From Streptomyces sp. Ru62 (GTDB lineage Bacteria > Actinomycetota > Actinomycetes > Streptomycetales > Streptomycetaceae), in NCBI RefSeq assembly GCF_002920615.1, contig NZ_PQSU01000002.1, forward strand, positions 186,001 to 250,000: DNA of 64,000 nt, read 5' to 3'. Below are positions 17,020 to 26,332 of the stretch, piece by piece. Every line of letters begins with the position of its first letter. Within the stretch, counting starts at the first letter, position 1. The position numbers and the translations under genes are program-made. A model generated the notes under the pieces. The model did no database searches, had not been told where the DNA came from, and saw nothing but the letters and a program-made list of their open reading frames with translations.

Positions 17020-17860
17020 CCGCCGAAGTCTGGCATCCGGCACTGACAATCGGGGAACCCGTGCCGTCCGTGACCGGTGCGGTACGACGGGACAGCCCGG
17101 TCCGCACGAGGTCCGCGGCCCGCAGCACCAGCGGTGCCAGCAGCAGGCCGACGCCCATCACGGCCGCGCCCGCGACCGCGTCCAGGAAGTAGTGGTTGGC
17201 CGTGCCCATGACCACCAGCGCGGTCACCAGCGGGTAGACGACACCGAGGACCTTCGTCAGGCGCGTGCCGCCGTACCGCCACAGCATCACGCCGCACCAC
17301 AGTGCCCAGCCCACGTGCAGGCTCGGCATCGCCGCGTACTGGTTGGTCATGCCGCCCATGCCGCGCGGTGCGCTCGCCTCGCCGCCCCACCAGCCGTACG
17401 TGCTGTACTGCGCCATCGTGTCCACGAAGCCGTGGCCGGCGGAGAGCAGGCGGGGCGGGCAGGTCGGCAGCAGGGTGAAGCCGATCAGACCGATGAACGT
17501 GGACGTCATCAGCCAGGTGCGGGCCGCCCGGTAGTGCGCGGCACGCGCGCGGAACAGCCAGACCAGGATGACGGGTGTGACCAGGTAGTGCAGCGAGGCG
17601 TACCAGAAGTCGGCCGGCACCCCGAGCCAGGGCTCGCGGGTGAACAGCCGGTTCAGCGGGTGCTCGGCGTTCAGGCGCAGGGCCTTCTCGACGCGCAGGA
17701 TCGCCAGGCCGTGGTCGACGGCGCTGGTGACGTCACCGCGCGCGAGGAGCCGGCCGGCCGAGTAGCAGCCGTAGACCAGCAGGATCAGCGGCAGCTCGGT
17801 CCACCAGCGCAGCCGGGGTCGCGGGGCCACCTCGGTGCCCGGTGTCTCGGTCTGCGGCAT
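16916..17860 (-). CDS. PAP2-superfamily membrane phosphatase/transferase
   Basis: A 314-residue integral membrane protein with about six transmembrane segments. It carries the AUR1-type version of the PAP2 motifs: MPSLHVGWALW (in place of PSGH) and GTANHYFLDAVAG (in place of SRxxxxxHxxxD), so it may transfer or remove phosphoryl groups on lipid-like substrates at the membrane. The last 50 residues or so form a disordered Pro/Ala/Asp-rich cytoplasmic tail that overlaps the nuclease gene. The ATG has a strong GGGGGAGG ribosome-binding site. It lies directly upstream of, and probably co-transcribed with, the nuclease-helicase operon. Confidence 0.82.
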   Translation of the reverse strand: MPQTETPGTEVAPRPRLRWWTELPLILLVYGCYSAGRLLARGDVTSAVDHGLAILRVEKALRLNAEHPLNRLFTREPWLGVPADFWYASLHYLVTPVILVWLFRARAAHYRAARTWLMTSTFIGLIGFTLLPTCPPRLLSAGHGFVDTMAQYSTYGWWGGEASAPRGMGGMTNQYAAMPSLHVGWALWCGVMLWRYGGTRLTKVLGVVYPLVTALVVMGTANHYFLDAVAGAAVMGVGLLLAPLVLRAADLVRTGLSRRTAPVTDGTGSPIVSAGCQTSAGERIPRQRESRLDPAAGPDASPSDAGEGAPAPAR

Positions 17861-18100
17861 CCGATCGCCCTCCCCCTTCTGCTGTGCGGCTGCGCCCCGG
17901 CGGGCGACCGTGCCACTTTACGGTGTCCCTACTCCGCCCATGACGGGCGCTCGGATCACGCTCGGCGTGTGTCAGCCCTCGAAGACGCGGAGATCGCCCG
18001 GCGGGTTGCCTGGGAGCGGGGTGCGCGATGATGGAGGGACCGCACCCACCCGTCGTGCGTCCCCCTGTCGTGCATCCGCTTGTTCCTTCGGAGAGACCCC

Positions 18101-18697
18101 ATGGCACCGCGCATTCTGCTGGCCCGGCACGGACAGACGGCATGGTCGCTGTCCGGCAAGCACACCGGCAGGACCGATGTGCCGCTGCTGGAGGAGGGCC
18201 GGCGCGGGGCCAAGCTGCTCGGCGAGCGGCTGCACCGAGCCCCGCTGGACGGACTGGCGGACGCGGAGGTGCGGACCAGCCCGCTGTCACGCGCGCGGGA
18301 GACCTGCGAGCTGGCCGGCTTCGGGGACCGGGCCACGGTGTGGGACACGCTGGTGGAGTGGGACTACGGCGCGTACGAGGGCATGACCCCGGCCGAGATC
18401 CAGGCAGTGCGGCCCGGCTGGCTGATCTGGCGGGACGGGGTCCCGGAGGGCGAGACCCTCGCCGACGTCACCGCGCGCGCGGACGAGGTGGTCTCCTGGG
18501 CCCGTTCGGCCGACCGTGACGTCCTGGTCTTCGCCCACGGGCACGTCCTGCGGTCGATCGGGGCGCGCTGGCTGGGGCTGCCGCTGGACTTCGCGGCCCG
18601 GATACGGCTGAACCCCACGTCGCTGTCGGTCCTGGGCTGGGCCTACGGGGAGCCGGCGATCGAGAGCTGGAACGACACGGGGCACCTGGCGGGCTGA
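18101..18697 (+). CDS. histidine phosphatase family protein (phosphoglycerate-mutase fold)
   Basis: A 198-residue cytoplasmic phosphatase. The phosphohistidine motif [10 protein letters not shown] is at 7-16, the second catalytic histidine is in FAHGHVLR, and [14 protein letters not shown] supplies the phosphate-pocket arginine. Length and layout fit the CobC/acid phosphatase branch of the family. The ATG has GGAGAG about 7 nt upstream. It is divergent from the PAP2 gene across a 240-bp spacer (17861-18100). The natural substrate cannot be assigned. Confidence 0.88.
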   Translation: MAPRILLARHGQTAWSLSGKHTGRTDVPLLEEGRRGAKLLGERLHRAPLDGLADAEVRTSPLSRARETCELAGFGDRATVWDTLVEWDYGAYEGMTPAEIQAVRPGWLIWRDGVPEGETLADVTARADEVVSWARSADRDVLVFAHGHVLRSIGARWLGLPLDFAARIRLNPTSLSVLGWAYGEPAIESWNDTGHLAG

Positions 18698-18825
18698 GAG
18701 GGTGCCCGCGCCCCGCAGGGGCGCGGGGCCGGAGCGGTGTGCGGCTCCGCCGCGTGGGCGCGAGCGGCTACGACGCACCCGCGGGCGGGCGACCACCGGA
18801 CGCCCCACGTCGTACGGAAGGACCC

Positions 18826-20334
18826 CTACACCCGCCGGGGAACGGACGCGTGGCGGTCCAGGAACTCCGACACCCCCGACGCCCGCCGGTGCGGCAGCAG
18901 CACCCGCGCCGTCCCGGCCAGCATCGTCTGGATCCGGGAGGACTGGACCTGGTCCAGCAGCGCCAGCACCCGCAACCCGGCCTCCGCCGCCTCGTCGGGA
19001 CGCCCCTCGCGGGCGAGGTCGTCGGCCAGCTCCGCGGTGTACAGCGCGATGTTCCGCGTGAAGTGGGGATCCTGCAGACGCGCCGCCCGCCGCGCGTGCC
19101 GGGACGCCCGCCGCCAGTCGCCCAGCGTGGACCAGCACTGCGCCTCCAGACCCTCCAGCTCGGCCTCTCCGTAGAAGCTCATCCACTCGGGGTCGGCGTC
19201 CGAGGGGCCCCGCTCGAACAGGGCGTGCGCCCGGGCCAGCGCCTGCGCGCAACCGGTGCGGTCGGCGAGCCCCGCCCAGCCGCCCGCCTCGCGCAGGGCC
19301 AGCAGGGACATCAGCCGGTCGGAGCCGAGCGGCTGTGCGGCGCGCTGCGCGGCCTGCGCGGCCCGCACCGCCTCCCGGGGGCGCCCGGCGTCCCGGGCCA
19401 GGAACGCGGTGTTGCAGAAGGCGTGTGCCTCCAGCGCCGGATCACCGGTCATACGAGCGGTGGCCAGTGCCTCCGCGTAGTGCGAGCGGGCGTCGTCGAA
19501 GCGGCCGGAGTCATGGGCCAGCCAGCCGACGGAGATGGCGAGTTCACCGGCGCCCGCGTGCAGCCGGTCGGCGGTGGTCTGCCGGGTCGCGCCGGCGTCC
19601 AGCAGTTCGTAGGCGGCGCGCAGCGGGGCCGCCGCGCGCCGGTAGAGGCCGTCCGCGCCGTGCCGGTCGTCGAGCAGCCGGATGCGGCGGACGGCCTCCT
19701 CCAGCGCCGCCGCCTCGGAGGTGCCGGCGCGCCGCAGCGGCCGTTCCGCCGCCGTGGCGCCGGTGGTGAGCCCCAGCGGGGCCAGCGTGGCGGCGGCCAT
19801 CGTGGCGCCTCCGCCGGTCATGAATGCGCGACGCAGCACGTCGCTCTCCTCGTGGTTCAGGGGGTCTTTCGCAAACGGTTCGTGCGGTTCGTACAGTCGG
19901 TGCGGTGCAAGCGGCCCCCGTCCCCGAGGGGCCCGGGTGTCGCCGGACCCCGCGGTCTCACGGGACTCGTACGGCTCCGCAGCCCCGCGGGACTCAGCGG
20001 GCACCCGCTGCGCGGGGGCCGTCTCCGCCGCCGTGCGCGCCGCGCGTCCGCGGACGGACGAGCGGGGCGCGAAGCCGAGGTCGGTGAGCGTGCGGCCGGG
20101 AAACATGTGCAGGAACACCCGTTCGTACGCGTAGTTGGGGCAGCGGATCTCGCCCGCCTCGACCCGTCCGATGTAGCGCGCGTCACAGCTCACCCGCTCA
20201 CCGATCTCGCGCGCGGCCCGCCGCACCAGCGCCGCGAACTCCGCCGGTGAGCGCCGGCCGCGCAGCTGCCGGAAGGCGAGGTTCGGCCGTGGTGGCCGTT
20301 CGGGCTGTGACGAGGTCACGGTTGACGACGCCAT
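18826..20334 (-). CDS. NsdA-type TPR regulator with N-terminal helix-turn-helix
   Basis: A 502-residue cytoplasmic protein resembling NsdA, a Streptomyces repressor of sporulation and antibiotic production. Residues about 15-75 form a Cro/C1-like region (SPAEFAALVRRAAREIGERV and ARYIGRVEAGEIRCPNYAYE). A Pro/Arg-rich linker and a hydrophobic FMTGGGATMAAATLAPLG stretch typical of this group follow, and the C-terminal 300 residues are tetratricopeptide-like helical pairs. The start ATG has GAGAGG 8 nt upstream; the in-frame extension to 20457 lacks one. It may be an NsdA paralogue rather than NsdA itself. What it regulates is unknown. Confidence 0.75.
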   Translation of the reverse strand: MASSTVTSSQPERPPRPNLAFRQLRGRRSPAEFAALVRRAAREIGERVSCDARYIGRVEAGEIRCPNYAYERVFLHMFPGRTLTDLGFAPRSSVRGRAARTAAETAPAQRVPAESRGAAEPYESRETAGSGDTRAPRGRGPLAPHRLYEPHEPFAKDPLNHEESDVLRRAFMTGGGATMAAATLAPLGLTTGATAAERPLRRAGTSEAAALEEAVRRIRLLDDRHGADGLYRRAAAPLRAAYELLDAGATRQTTADRLHAGAGELAISVGWLAHDSGRFDDARSHYAEALATARMTGDPALEAHAFCNTAFLARDAGRPREAVRAAQAAQRAAQPLGSDRLMSLLALREAGGWAGLADRTGCAQALARAHALFERGPSDADPEWMSFYGEAELEGLEAQCWSTLGDWRRASRHARRAARLQDPHFTRNIALYTAELADDLAREGRPDEAAEAGLRVLALLDQVQSSRIQTMLAGTARVLLPHRRASGVSEFLDRHASVPRRV

Positions 20335-20600
20335 GGCCGGGTCCTCTCGTGCGAACCGTCGAACCACGCCGGGACCCGGGCGATTCCGGGACGAGTTGCC
20401 CGTGTGACGCCCTGGTTCCGGCGGGCATGAACGTACCCGCTGTGAAGGACCCGCCACGCGGTGTTTGGCTACAAACCGGATATCTCATGCACGATCTGCC
20501 ATGAAGTGCCATTCTTTGCGGCGCACTTGCGCCGTTGCCGTTGACGCGCTGACGCGTTGGACTCCATGGACCGCAACAGGGCTGTGTGGTGGAGGCCGGC

Positions 20601-21011
20601 ATGGAGACCAGCCAGAGCAACGATCCTTGTATGTCGCCGTCGTCGTCCGCGTGCGCGGGGGGTGACGCGAGATGCGACCTCGTGACGGTACCGACCCGGC
20701 AGGGGCTGGAGGCGGTCGACATCCTGCGGCGGGGCGCGGCGGACTCGGTCGGGCCCGTGCTGCACGACGACGGCTGCGGCACCCTCGGCTTCCTCGTGCC
20801 GGCCGGTACGGCCGCCTGCTGGGACGTGCCGGGCAGCACCTGCACCGAGACCGACGGACGCGGGCTGCGGCTGGACCCCGGGCCGCCGGTGGAGGGCTCC
20901 GACTGGCTGCTGCCGCCCGGCGAGGCGGACCTCGCCACCGACCCGGTGGTCCTGCGCCGGGCCCTGGGCGAGGCGGCCCGCCTGATCGAGGCGGCCGACA
21001 ACTGCCGGTGA
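20601..21011 (+). CDS. small conserved protein with a PrimPol-like core
   Basis: A 136-residue soluble protein. The order of short motifs (VTVPTRQGLEAVDILRRG, VGPVLHDD, TLGFLVPAGTA, DWLLPP) recalls the N-terminal half of the PrimPol-like protein at 7321-7890, with no catalytic metal ligands visible, so it could be a degenerate member of that family. Four cysteines in the first half might bind metal or be incidental. The ATG follows GGAGG by about 6 nt. It is divergent from the NsdA-type regulator, and the 266-bp spacer (20335-20600) is the most A/T-rich stretch nearby, so likely contains both promoters. No function is known. Confidence 0.65.
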   Translation: METSQSNDPCMSPSSSACAGGDARCDLVTVPTRQGLEAVDILRRGAADSVGPVLHDDGCGTLGFLVPAGTAACWDVPGSTCTETDGRGLRLDPGPPVEGSDWLLPPGEADLATDPVVLRRALGEAARLIEAADNCR

Positions 21012-21045
21012 CGCGCCTGCCCCCGGCGGCTGCGAGAATGGGGCG

Positions 21046-21915
21046 ATGGGCAGGTCGAGGAACACACGGCGCGGGTCGGCCGCCGCGACCGCGGTCGAGG
21101 AGCCGGTCGACGGCGGGCTCGCGCAGCTCGTGCCCGACCCGGACCGCGCCCGGGCCTGGACGCTGCTGATCGACGGCGCGCCCCAGTCGCACGTCGACCT
21201 GGACGACCCGGCGTACCTGTCCTTCGAGTACCAGCGCCGCCTCGGCCATGTCATCGACCTCGCCGCCCCGCCCGGCAAGCCCGTGCACGCCGTGCACCTC
21301 GGCGGCGGCGCGCTCACCCTCGCCCGGTACGTCGCCGCGACCCGGCCCCGCTCCACCCAGCAGGTCGTGGAGCGGGACGAGAGCCTGGTGCGACTCGTCC
21401 GCCGGGAGCTGCGGCTGGACCCGGGCGCGCGCATCCGGGTACGGGCCACCGACGCCCGCGCGGGGCTCGCCAAGGTGCTGGACGGCTGGGCCGACCTGGT
21501 CGTCGCCGACGTCTTCAGCGGTGCCCGCACCCCCGCCCACCTCACCTCCACCGAGTTCCTGGACGAGGTCCGGCGCGCCCTGAAGCCCTCCGGCGTCTAC
21601 ACGGCCAACCTCGCCGACGGCCCTCCGCTCGCGCACCTGCGCGGCCAGATCGCCACGGCCGCCGCCCGGTTCGGCCACCTGGCGCTGATCGCCGACGCGG
21701 CCGTGCTGCGCGGCAAGCGCTTCGGCAACGCGATCCTGGTCGCCTCCGACCTCCCGCTGCCGCTCGCCGAGCTCACCCGCCGCGCCGCCTCCGACGCGCA
21801 CCCCGGCCGGGTCGAACACGGCAGACAGCTCACCGACTTCACCGGTGGCGCGGTGCCCGTGACGGACGAGGCCGCGGTGGCCTCCCCGGCCCCGCCGCCC
21901 TCGGTGTTCCGTTAG
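21046..21915 (+). CDS. spermidine synthase-like methyltransferase-fold protein
   Basis: A 289-residue cytoplasmic protein with the spermidine-synthase fold: AVHLGGGALTLARYV is the nucleotide-binding glycine loop, QVVERDESLVRL the acidic loop that would hold the ribose, and LVVADVFSGARTPAHLTSTEFL corresponds to the active-site region. The Asp that attacks the amine in true spermidine synthases sits in DVFSG here, so polyamine transfer is possible but not certain. Proteins of this short type are common in Streptomyces and mostly uncharacterised. It begins 35 bp after the small PrimPol-like gene and is probably co-transcribed with it. Confidence 0.78.
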   Translation: MGRSRNTRRGSAAATAVEEPVDGGLAQLVPDPDRARAWTLLIDGAPQSHVDLDDPAYLSFEYQRRLGHVIDLAAPPGKPVHAVHLGGGALTLARYVAATRPRSTQQVVERDESLVRLVRRELRLDPGARIRVRATDARAGLAKVLDGWADLVVADVFSGARTPAHLTSTEFLDEVRRALKPSGVYTANLADGPPLAHLRGQIATAAARFGHLALIADAAVLRGKRFGNAILVASDLPLPLAELTRRAASDAHPGRVEHGRQLTDFTGGAVPVTDEAAVASPAPPPSVFR

Positions 21916-21971
21916 ACCCCGCCGACGGCACCGTGCGTGTCGTCCGCACGCCCTGACCGCCGTCAGGCGGG

Positions 21972-22460
21972 TCAGTACGTGCCCACTTCGACCCGCGGTG
22001 GCCCGTCGTGCCAGGTGCAGAACACCGACACCCGGTCCGCGCCCCGGCTGAACTCCACCCGGATCCAGCTCTCCGTCTTCCAGACCTGTATCGACCAGCC
22101 CGTCCCCGGGGTCGCCGACACGAGCGCGGCGTCGGCCGTCCGCAGGTCGAACACCGCCCGGCCGCCGTCGGTGTCGTAGGACCTGACCCGGCCGGACGGT
22201 GTGCGGGCCGGCGTGTGCGCGGGCGCCGGCGTCGCCGTCGGCCGGACGGTCCGCTCGCGCGACGGGGTCGGCGACGGAGAGGGCGTCCGGGACGGGGACT
22301 TCGCGTCCCGGGTGCCCGCGTCGGCGGCCGTGACCGGAAGTGCGCGCGGCGGGTCGTACGCCGTTCCCGTCATGACCGTGTGGACACCCCACCACGACAG
22401 CGTGACCGCCGCTCCCGTCGCGAGCAGCCACGCCAGTACGTGTACGAGTCCTCTGCGCAT
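21972..22460 (-). CDS. hypothetical membrane-anchored protein
   Basis: A 162-residue protein with one N-terminal membrane segment (about 4-25), then a Pro/Ser/Thr/Arg-rich linker (about 45-90) and a C-terminal all-beta-looking domain of some 65 residues with two tryptophans and one cysteine (SIQVWKTESWIRVEFSRG). This is the layout of an externally displayed small domain on a flexible stalk. I do not recognise the domain. It is divergent from the response regulator gene (100-bp spacer) and could be an accessory or target of that two-component system. That link is only positional. Confidence 0.65.
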   Translation of the reverse strand: MRRGLVHVLAWLLATGAAVTLSWWGVHTVMTGTAYDPPRALPVTAADAGTRDAKSPSRTPSPSPTPSRERTVRPTATPAPAHTPARTPSGRVRSYDTDGGRAVFDLRTADAALVSATPGTGWSIQVWKTESWIRVEFSRGADRVSVFCTWHDGPPRVEVGTY

Positions 22461-22559
22461 CGCGGGCCATACTGCCCCAGGGGTACCGCCGTACGCACAT
22501 GCCCCGAGTCGTCCACAGGCGCCCGCCCGGTGTTGTCCGCATGGCGTACGGTGCGGCGC

Positions 22560-23285
22560 ATGGCAAGTGTGCTCGTGGTCGAGGACGACCAGTTCGTACG
22601 CTCGGCGCTCATCCGGCATCTGACCGACGCCGCACACACCGTGCGCAGCGTCGGTACGGCACTGGAGGCGCTGCGCGAGGTCGCCCATTTCCGCTTCGAC
22701 CTCGTCATCCTGGACCTCGGACTGCCCGACCTGGACGGCTCCGAGGCCCTGAAGATGCTGCGCGGCCTCACCGACGTGCCCGTCATCATCGCCACCGCCC
22801 GGGACGACGAGACGGAGATCGTCCGGCTGCTGAACGCCGGGGCGGACGACTATCTGACCAAGCCGTTCTCGGTCGAACACCTCTCCGCGCGGATCGCCGC
22901 CGTGCTGCGCCGCGCCCGCACCGGCGGCGGGGAGGCCCCGCCCTCGTCCGTGCTCCGCGTCGGCGGCCTGACCGTCGACCCGCTGCGCCGCCAGGCCGAG
23001 TTGGACGGAACCCGGCTCGACCTCACCCGCCGCGAGTTCGACCTGCTGGCCTTCCTGGCCGGGCGGCCGGGCGTCGTCGTCCCGCGCAGGGAACTCCTCG
23101 CCGAGGTCTGGCAGCAGTCCTACGGCGACGACCAGACCATCGACGTCCATCTGTCCTGGCTGCGCCGCAAGCTGGGGGAGACGGCCGCCCGGCCGCGTTA
23201 CCTGCACACGCTGCGGGGCGTCGGTGTGAAGCTCGAACCACCCTCCGACGGGCAGGACGGCCCGGCCGGGCAGGCCCCGCGATGA
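22560..23285 (+). CDS. OmpR-family response regulator
   Basis: A 241-residue transcription factor. The receiver domain has the acidic pair Asp9-Asp10, phospho-acceptor Asp52 (LDLGLPDLDG), Thr79 and Lys101; a short linker leads to an OmpR/PhoB winged helix (about 130-230) with RREFDLLAFLAGRPG and HLSWLRRKLGE. The stop overlaps the kinase start as ATGA (23282-23285), so the two are a cognate pair. Targets are unknown. The secreted chitinase-like gene immediately downstream is a reasonable candidate, by position only. Confidence 0.92.
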   Translation: MASVLVVEDDQFVRSALIRHLTDAAHTVRSVGTALEALREVAHFRFDLVILDLGLPDLDGSEALKMLRGLTDVPVIIATARDDETEIVRLLNAGADDYLTKPFSVEHLSARIAAVLRRARTGGGEAPPSSVLRVGGLTVDPLRRQAELDGTRLDLTRREFDLLAFLAGRPGVVVPRRELLAEVWQQSYGDDQTIDVHLSWLRRKLGETAARPRYLHTLRGVGVKLEPPSDGQDGPAGQAPR

Positions 23286-24685
23286 GATGGGCTCTGGTCA
23301 AGGTCTGTCTGGCGGTCACCACGATGGTCGTGGTCGCCTTCGCCGTGCCGCTCGGCCTGGTCGTCAAGGAGATGGCCCGCGACCGCGCGTTCCAGGGCGC
23401 CGAACGCGAGGCCGCGGCGGTCGCGCCCGCGCTGTCCATCACCACCGACCGGGACCAGCTGGAGCGGGTGGTCGCCTCGGCCGGCGCCGACTCCGGGATG
23501 GCGGTCCACCTGCCCGCCGACGGCGGCCGGGCCGCGCTCGACCTCGGCCGGCAGCGCGCCGCGGGACGCGACATCGAGGCCGTACGAGGACTCGGCCGCG
23601 CCTCCACCACCACCGTGCCCGGTGGCTCCACCCTCCTCCAGCCGGTCGCGCTCGGCTCCGGCGCGATAGCCGTGGTCGAGGTGTACGTCCCCGAGTCCGA
23701 GGTGACCAACGGCGTCGGCACGGCCTGGGCGGTGCTCGCGGCCGTCGGCCTCGCGCTGATCGTCGGCTCGGTCGCGGTCGCCGACCGGCTCGGCGTGCGC
23801 ATGGTGCGGCCCGCACGGCGGCTCGTCGAGGGCGCGCACGAGCTGGGCGAGGGCAAGCTGGGCGCCCGGGTGCCGGAGGACGGCCCGACCGAACTCCGGC
23901 TGGCGGCCGTCGCGTTCAACTCCATGGCCGACCAGGTGGTCCAGCTCCTCGCCAACGAACGGGAGCTGGCCGCCGACCTCTCGCACCGGCTGCGCACCCC
24001 GCTCACCGTCCTCCGGCTGAACGCGGCCTCCCTCGGCGCCGGACCCGCCGCCGAGCAGACCCGGGCCGCCGTCGCCCAGCTGGAGCGCGAGGTCGACACC
24101 ATCATCCGGACGGCTCGCGAGGCCAAGCCGCAGACGGCCGCCGCCGGACCCGGCGCGGGCTGTGACGTGGCCGAAGTGGTCCGCGAACGCATGGAGTTCT
24201 GGTCCGCGCTGGCCGAGGACGAGGGCCGCAAGTGGCGGGTGGCCGGCGTCGACCGGCCGGTGCGCGTACCCGTGGCCCGCACCGACCTGGCCGCCGCGCT
24301 CGACGCGCTGCTGGGCAACGTCTTCCGGCACACGGCGGAGGGCACCGCCTTCGCGGTCGACGTGCACAACGGCGAGGACGCGGTGATCGTGCTCGTCTCC
24401 GACGCGGGCCCCGGCATAGCCGACCCCGAGGCGGCGATGGCCCGCGGCCGGGGCTCGGGACACGCCGGCTCGACCGGCCTGGGCCTGGACATCGTCCGCC
24501 GGCTCGCCGAGTCCACCGGTGGTGACGTCCGCATCGGCTCCTCGGTGCTGGGCGGCACCGAGGTGCGGATCTGGTTCCAGCTCGGCGCGCGGAAGCCGGT
24601 GGGGCGCGGACAGCGGGGGGCCGTGCGCAGACGCCGATCGGGCAAATCGGTCTCTGCCTTTAACCGTCCCCGATCGCTTCCTTAA
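23282..24685 (+). CDS. sensor histidine kinase
   Basis: A 467-residue membrane kinase partnered with the preceding regulator. It has two transmembrane segments (about 5-27 and 146-168) around an extracytoplasmic sensor of roughly 115 residues with no recognisable ligand fold, then a HAMP linker, the HisKA box with His235 (LSHRLRTPL), the N-box (LGNVFRHT) and the ATP lid glycines (DAGPGIAD, TGLGLDIV). All catalytic motifs are intact. The small predicted sensor suggests an envelope or cell-wall signal, but nothing in the sequence tells which. Confidence 0.9.
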   Translation: MRWALVKVCLAVTTMVVVAFAVPLGLVVKEMARDRAFQGAEREAAAVAPALSITTDRDQLERVVASAGADSGMAVHLPADGGRAALDLGRQRAAGRDIEAVRGLGRASTTTVPGGSTLLQPVALGSGAIAVVEVYVPESEVTNGVGTAWAVLAAVGLALIVGSVAVADRLGVRMVRPARRLVEGAHELGEGKLGARVPEDGPTELRLAAVAFNSMADQVVQLLANERELAADLSHRLRTPLTVLRLNAASLGAGPAAEQTRAAVAQLEREVDTIIRTAREAKPQTAAAGPGAGCDVAEVVRERMEFWSALAEDEGRKWRVAGVDRPVRVPVARTDLAAALDALLGNVFRHTAEGTAFAVDVHNGEDAVIVLVSDAGPGIADPEAAMARGRGSGHAGSTGLGLDIVRRLAESTGGDVRIGSSVLGGTEVRIWFQLGARKPVGRGQRGAVRRRRSGKSVSAFNRPRSLP

Positions 24686-24794
24686 GCGAACCCTAAGGTC
24701 TGCGACGGCCGCCCCGAACAGGCGGTTTGTCTCTTTCCTGATCGCTAGCGTGCTGCCGCACCTCACCCCGTGAACAGCGAAGGCAGGCACGCGC

Positions 24795-26264
24795 ATGAGC
24801 ACGCACCGGCGCAGGATCAGTGGCAGGAACAAGGCGATAGGCGGCCTGCTGGCCGCGGCCGTGATCGGCGGCGGCGCGGTCCTGCTCACCGGCACCGCCA
24901 ACGCGGCCGGCGTGAACGCCGCGTACACCAGGACCAGTGACTGGTCCACGGGCTACACCGCCCAGTACGTCGTCACCAACAACACCGGTCAGGCCGAGAA
25001 GACCTGGACCCTGGAGTTCGACCTCCCGGCCGGTGCCAAGCTCAGCTCCCTGTGGAACGGCGAGTCGAGCGTCAGCGGTCAGCACGTCACCGTGAAGCCG
25101 GCCACCTGGGACACCGACGGCCTGGCCCCCGGCAAGTCGGTGACCGTCGGCTTCGTGGTCAACGGCGGCGGCGACCCGACGGGTTGCCGTATCGACGACA
25201 CGCAGTGTTCCGCGGACGGCGGCGCGACGCCCGAGCCGAGCGGCCGGCCGACGCAGACCACCCAGTCACCGACCCCGGCTCCCACCTCGACCCCCACCTC
25301 CGCGCCCACGTCGACGCCCACCCGGACCGCCACCCCCACCCCCACAGGCAGCACCGGGTCCGGCAGCACCGCCTCCCCCGGTTTCGCCCCCTACGTCGAC
25401 ACCAGCCTCTACCCCGCCTTCGACCTCCTCGGCGCCGCCGACGCGACCGGAGTGAAGAACTACAACCTCGCCTTCGTCACCGACGGCGGCGGCTGCACCC
25501 CCAAGTGGGGCGGGGTCACGGACCTCACCGGTGACGCCGTGGCCGCGCAGATCGGCGCGCTGCGCGCCAAGGGCGGCGACGTCCGGGTCTCCTTCGGCGG
25601 CGCCTCCGGCTCCGAGCTGGCCACCACCTGCTCCTCCGCGGACGCGCTGGCGGCGGCGTACGGCAAGGCGGTCGACGCGTATCGGCTGACCAAGGTCGAC
25701 TTCGACGTCGAGGGCGGCGCGCTGCCCGACACCGCCGCCAACACCCGGCGCGCCCAGGCCATCACCAAGCTCCAGGCGCAGCACCCGGGCCTGGACGTCT
25801 CCTTCACCCTGCCGGTGATGCCCGAGGGCCTCACCCAGGACGGCGTGAACCTCCTGGCCGACGCCAAGTCCAACGGCGTGCGGATCAACACCGTCAACAT
25901 CATGGCGATGGACTACGGAGCCTCGTACAGCGGCGACATGGGCACCTACGCCGAGCAGGCCGCGACCGCCACCCAGGCCCAGGTCAAGAGCGTGCTGGGA
26001 CTGTCCGACTCCGCCGCCTGGAAGGCCGTCGCCGTCACCCCGATGATCGGCGTCAACGACGTCTCCTCCGAGGTCTTCAAGGTCGACGACGCCACCCAGC
26101 TGGTGGACTTCGCCCGGTCCAAGGGGCTCGGCCGGCTGTCGATGTGGTCGGCGACCCGTGACAAGCAGTGCGCCGGCGGCACCAAGCCCACGGCCGACGC
26201 AACGTGCAGCTCCGTCACCCAGGAGCCGTTCGCGTTCTCCAAGGCGTTCGGAGCGTACAAGTAG
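24795..26264 (+). CDS. secreted CBM2-GH18 chitinase-like enzyme
   Basis: A 489-residue exported enzyme: signal peptide (1-37, cleavage after ANA), a family 2 carbohydrate-binding module (about 38-142) with the Trp residues and disulfide pair (DDTQC and GCRI) expected for chitin or cellulose binding, a 60-residue Pro/Thr/Ser linker, and a GH18 catalytic barrel (about 200-489). The barrel has VDFDVEGG, the family DxxDxDxE strand with its catalytic Glu, though the first Asp positions are altered. It should hydrolyse beta-1,4-GlcNAc polymers outside the cell. It follows the two-component system after a 109-bp spacer. I see no DasR box in that spacer. Confidence 0.88.
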   Translation: MSTHRRRISGRNKAIGGLLAAAVIGGGAVLLTGTANAAGVNAAYTRTSDWSTGYTAQYVVTNNTGQAEKTWTLEFDLPAGAKLSSLWNGESSVSGQHVTVKPATWDTDGLAPGKSVTVGFVVNGGGDPTGCRIDDTQCSADGGATPEPSGRPTQTTQSPTPAPTSTPTSAPTSTPTRTATPTPTGSTGSGSTASPGFAPYVDTSLYPAFDLLGAADATGVKNYNLAFVTDGGGCTPKWGGVTDLTGDAVAAQIGALRAKGGDVRVSFGGASGSELATTCSSADALAAAYGKAVDAYRLTKVDFDVEGGALPDTAANTRRAQAITKLQAQHPGLDVSFTLPVMPEGLTQDGVNLLADAKSNGVRINTVNIMAMDYGASYSGDMGTYAEQAATATQAQVKSVLGLSDSAAWKAVAVTPMIGVNDVSSEVFKVDDATQLVDFARSKGLGRLSMWSATRDKQCAGGTKPTADATCSSVTQEPFAFSKAFGAYK

Positions 26265-26291
26265 TCGCGCCGGTCGCCGATGACCGGACAA

Positions 26292-26322
26292 GGGGCCCGG
26301 CGGATCGCACTCGTCGGGCCCC
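26292..26322. terminator. bidirectional hairpin between convergent genes
   Basis: GGGGCCCG (26292-26299) pairs with CGGGCCCC (26315-26322) around a 15-nt loop, between the stops of the chitinase-like gene and the convergent beta-glucosidase gene. There is no T tract, as usual for Streptomyces terminators. Confidence 0.7.
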
Positions 26323-26332
26323 GCCCACGTTC

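Noticed and set aside
14222..18031. A 1269-codon plus-strand open frame
   Set aside because: It runs antisense through the nuclease, unknown, helicase and PAP2 genes and has no domain. Long antisense frames are a by-product of G/C-rich third positions.
25240..25370. Repetitive ACC/CCC-rich stretch
   Set aside because: It codes for the Pro/Thr linker between CBM2 and the GH18 domain of the secreted enzyme, a normal feature.
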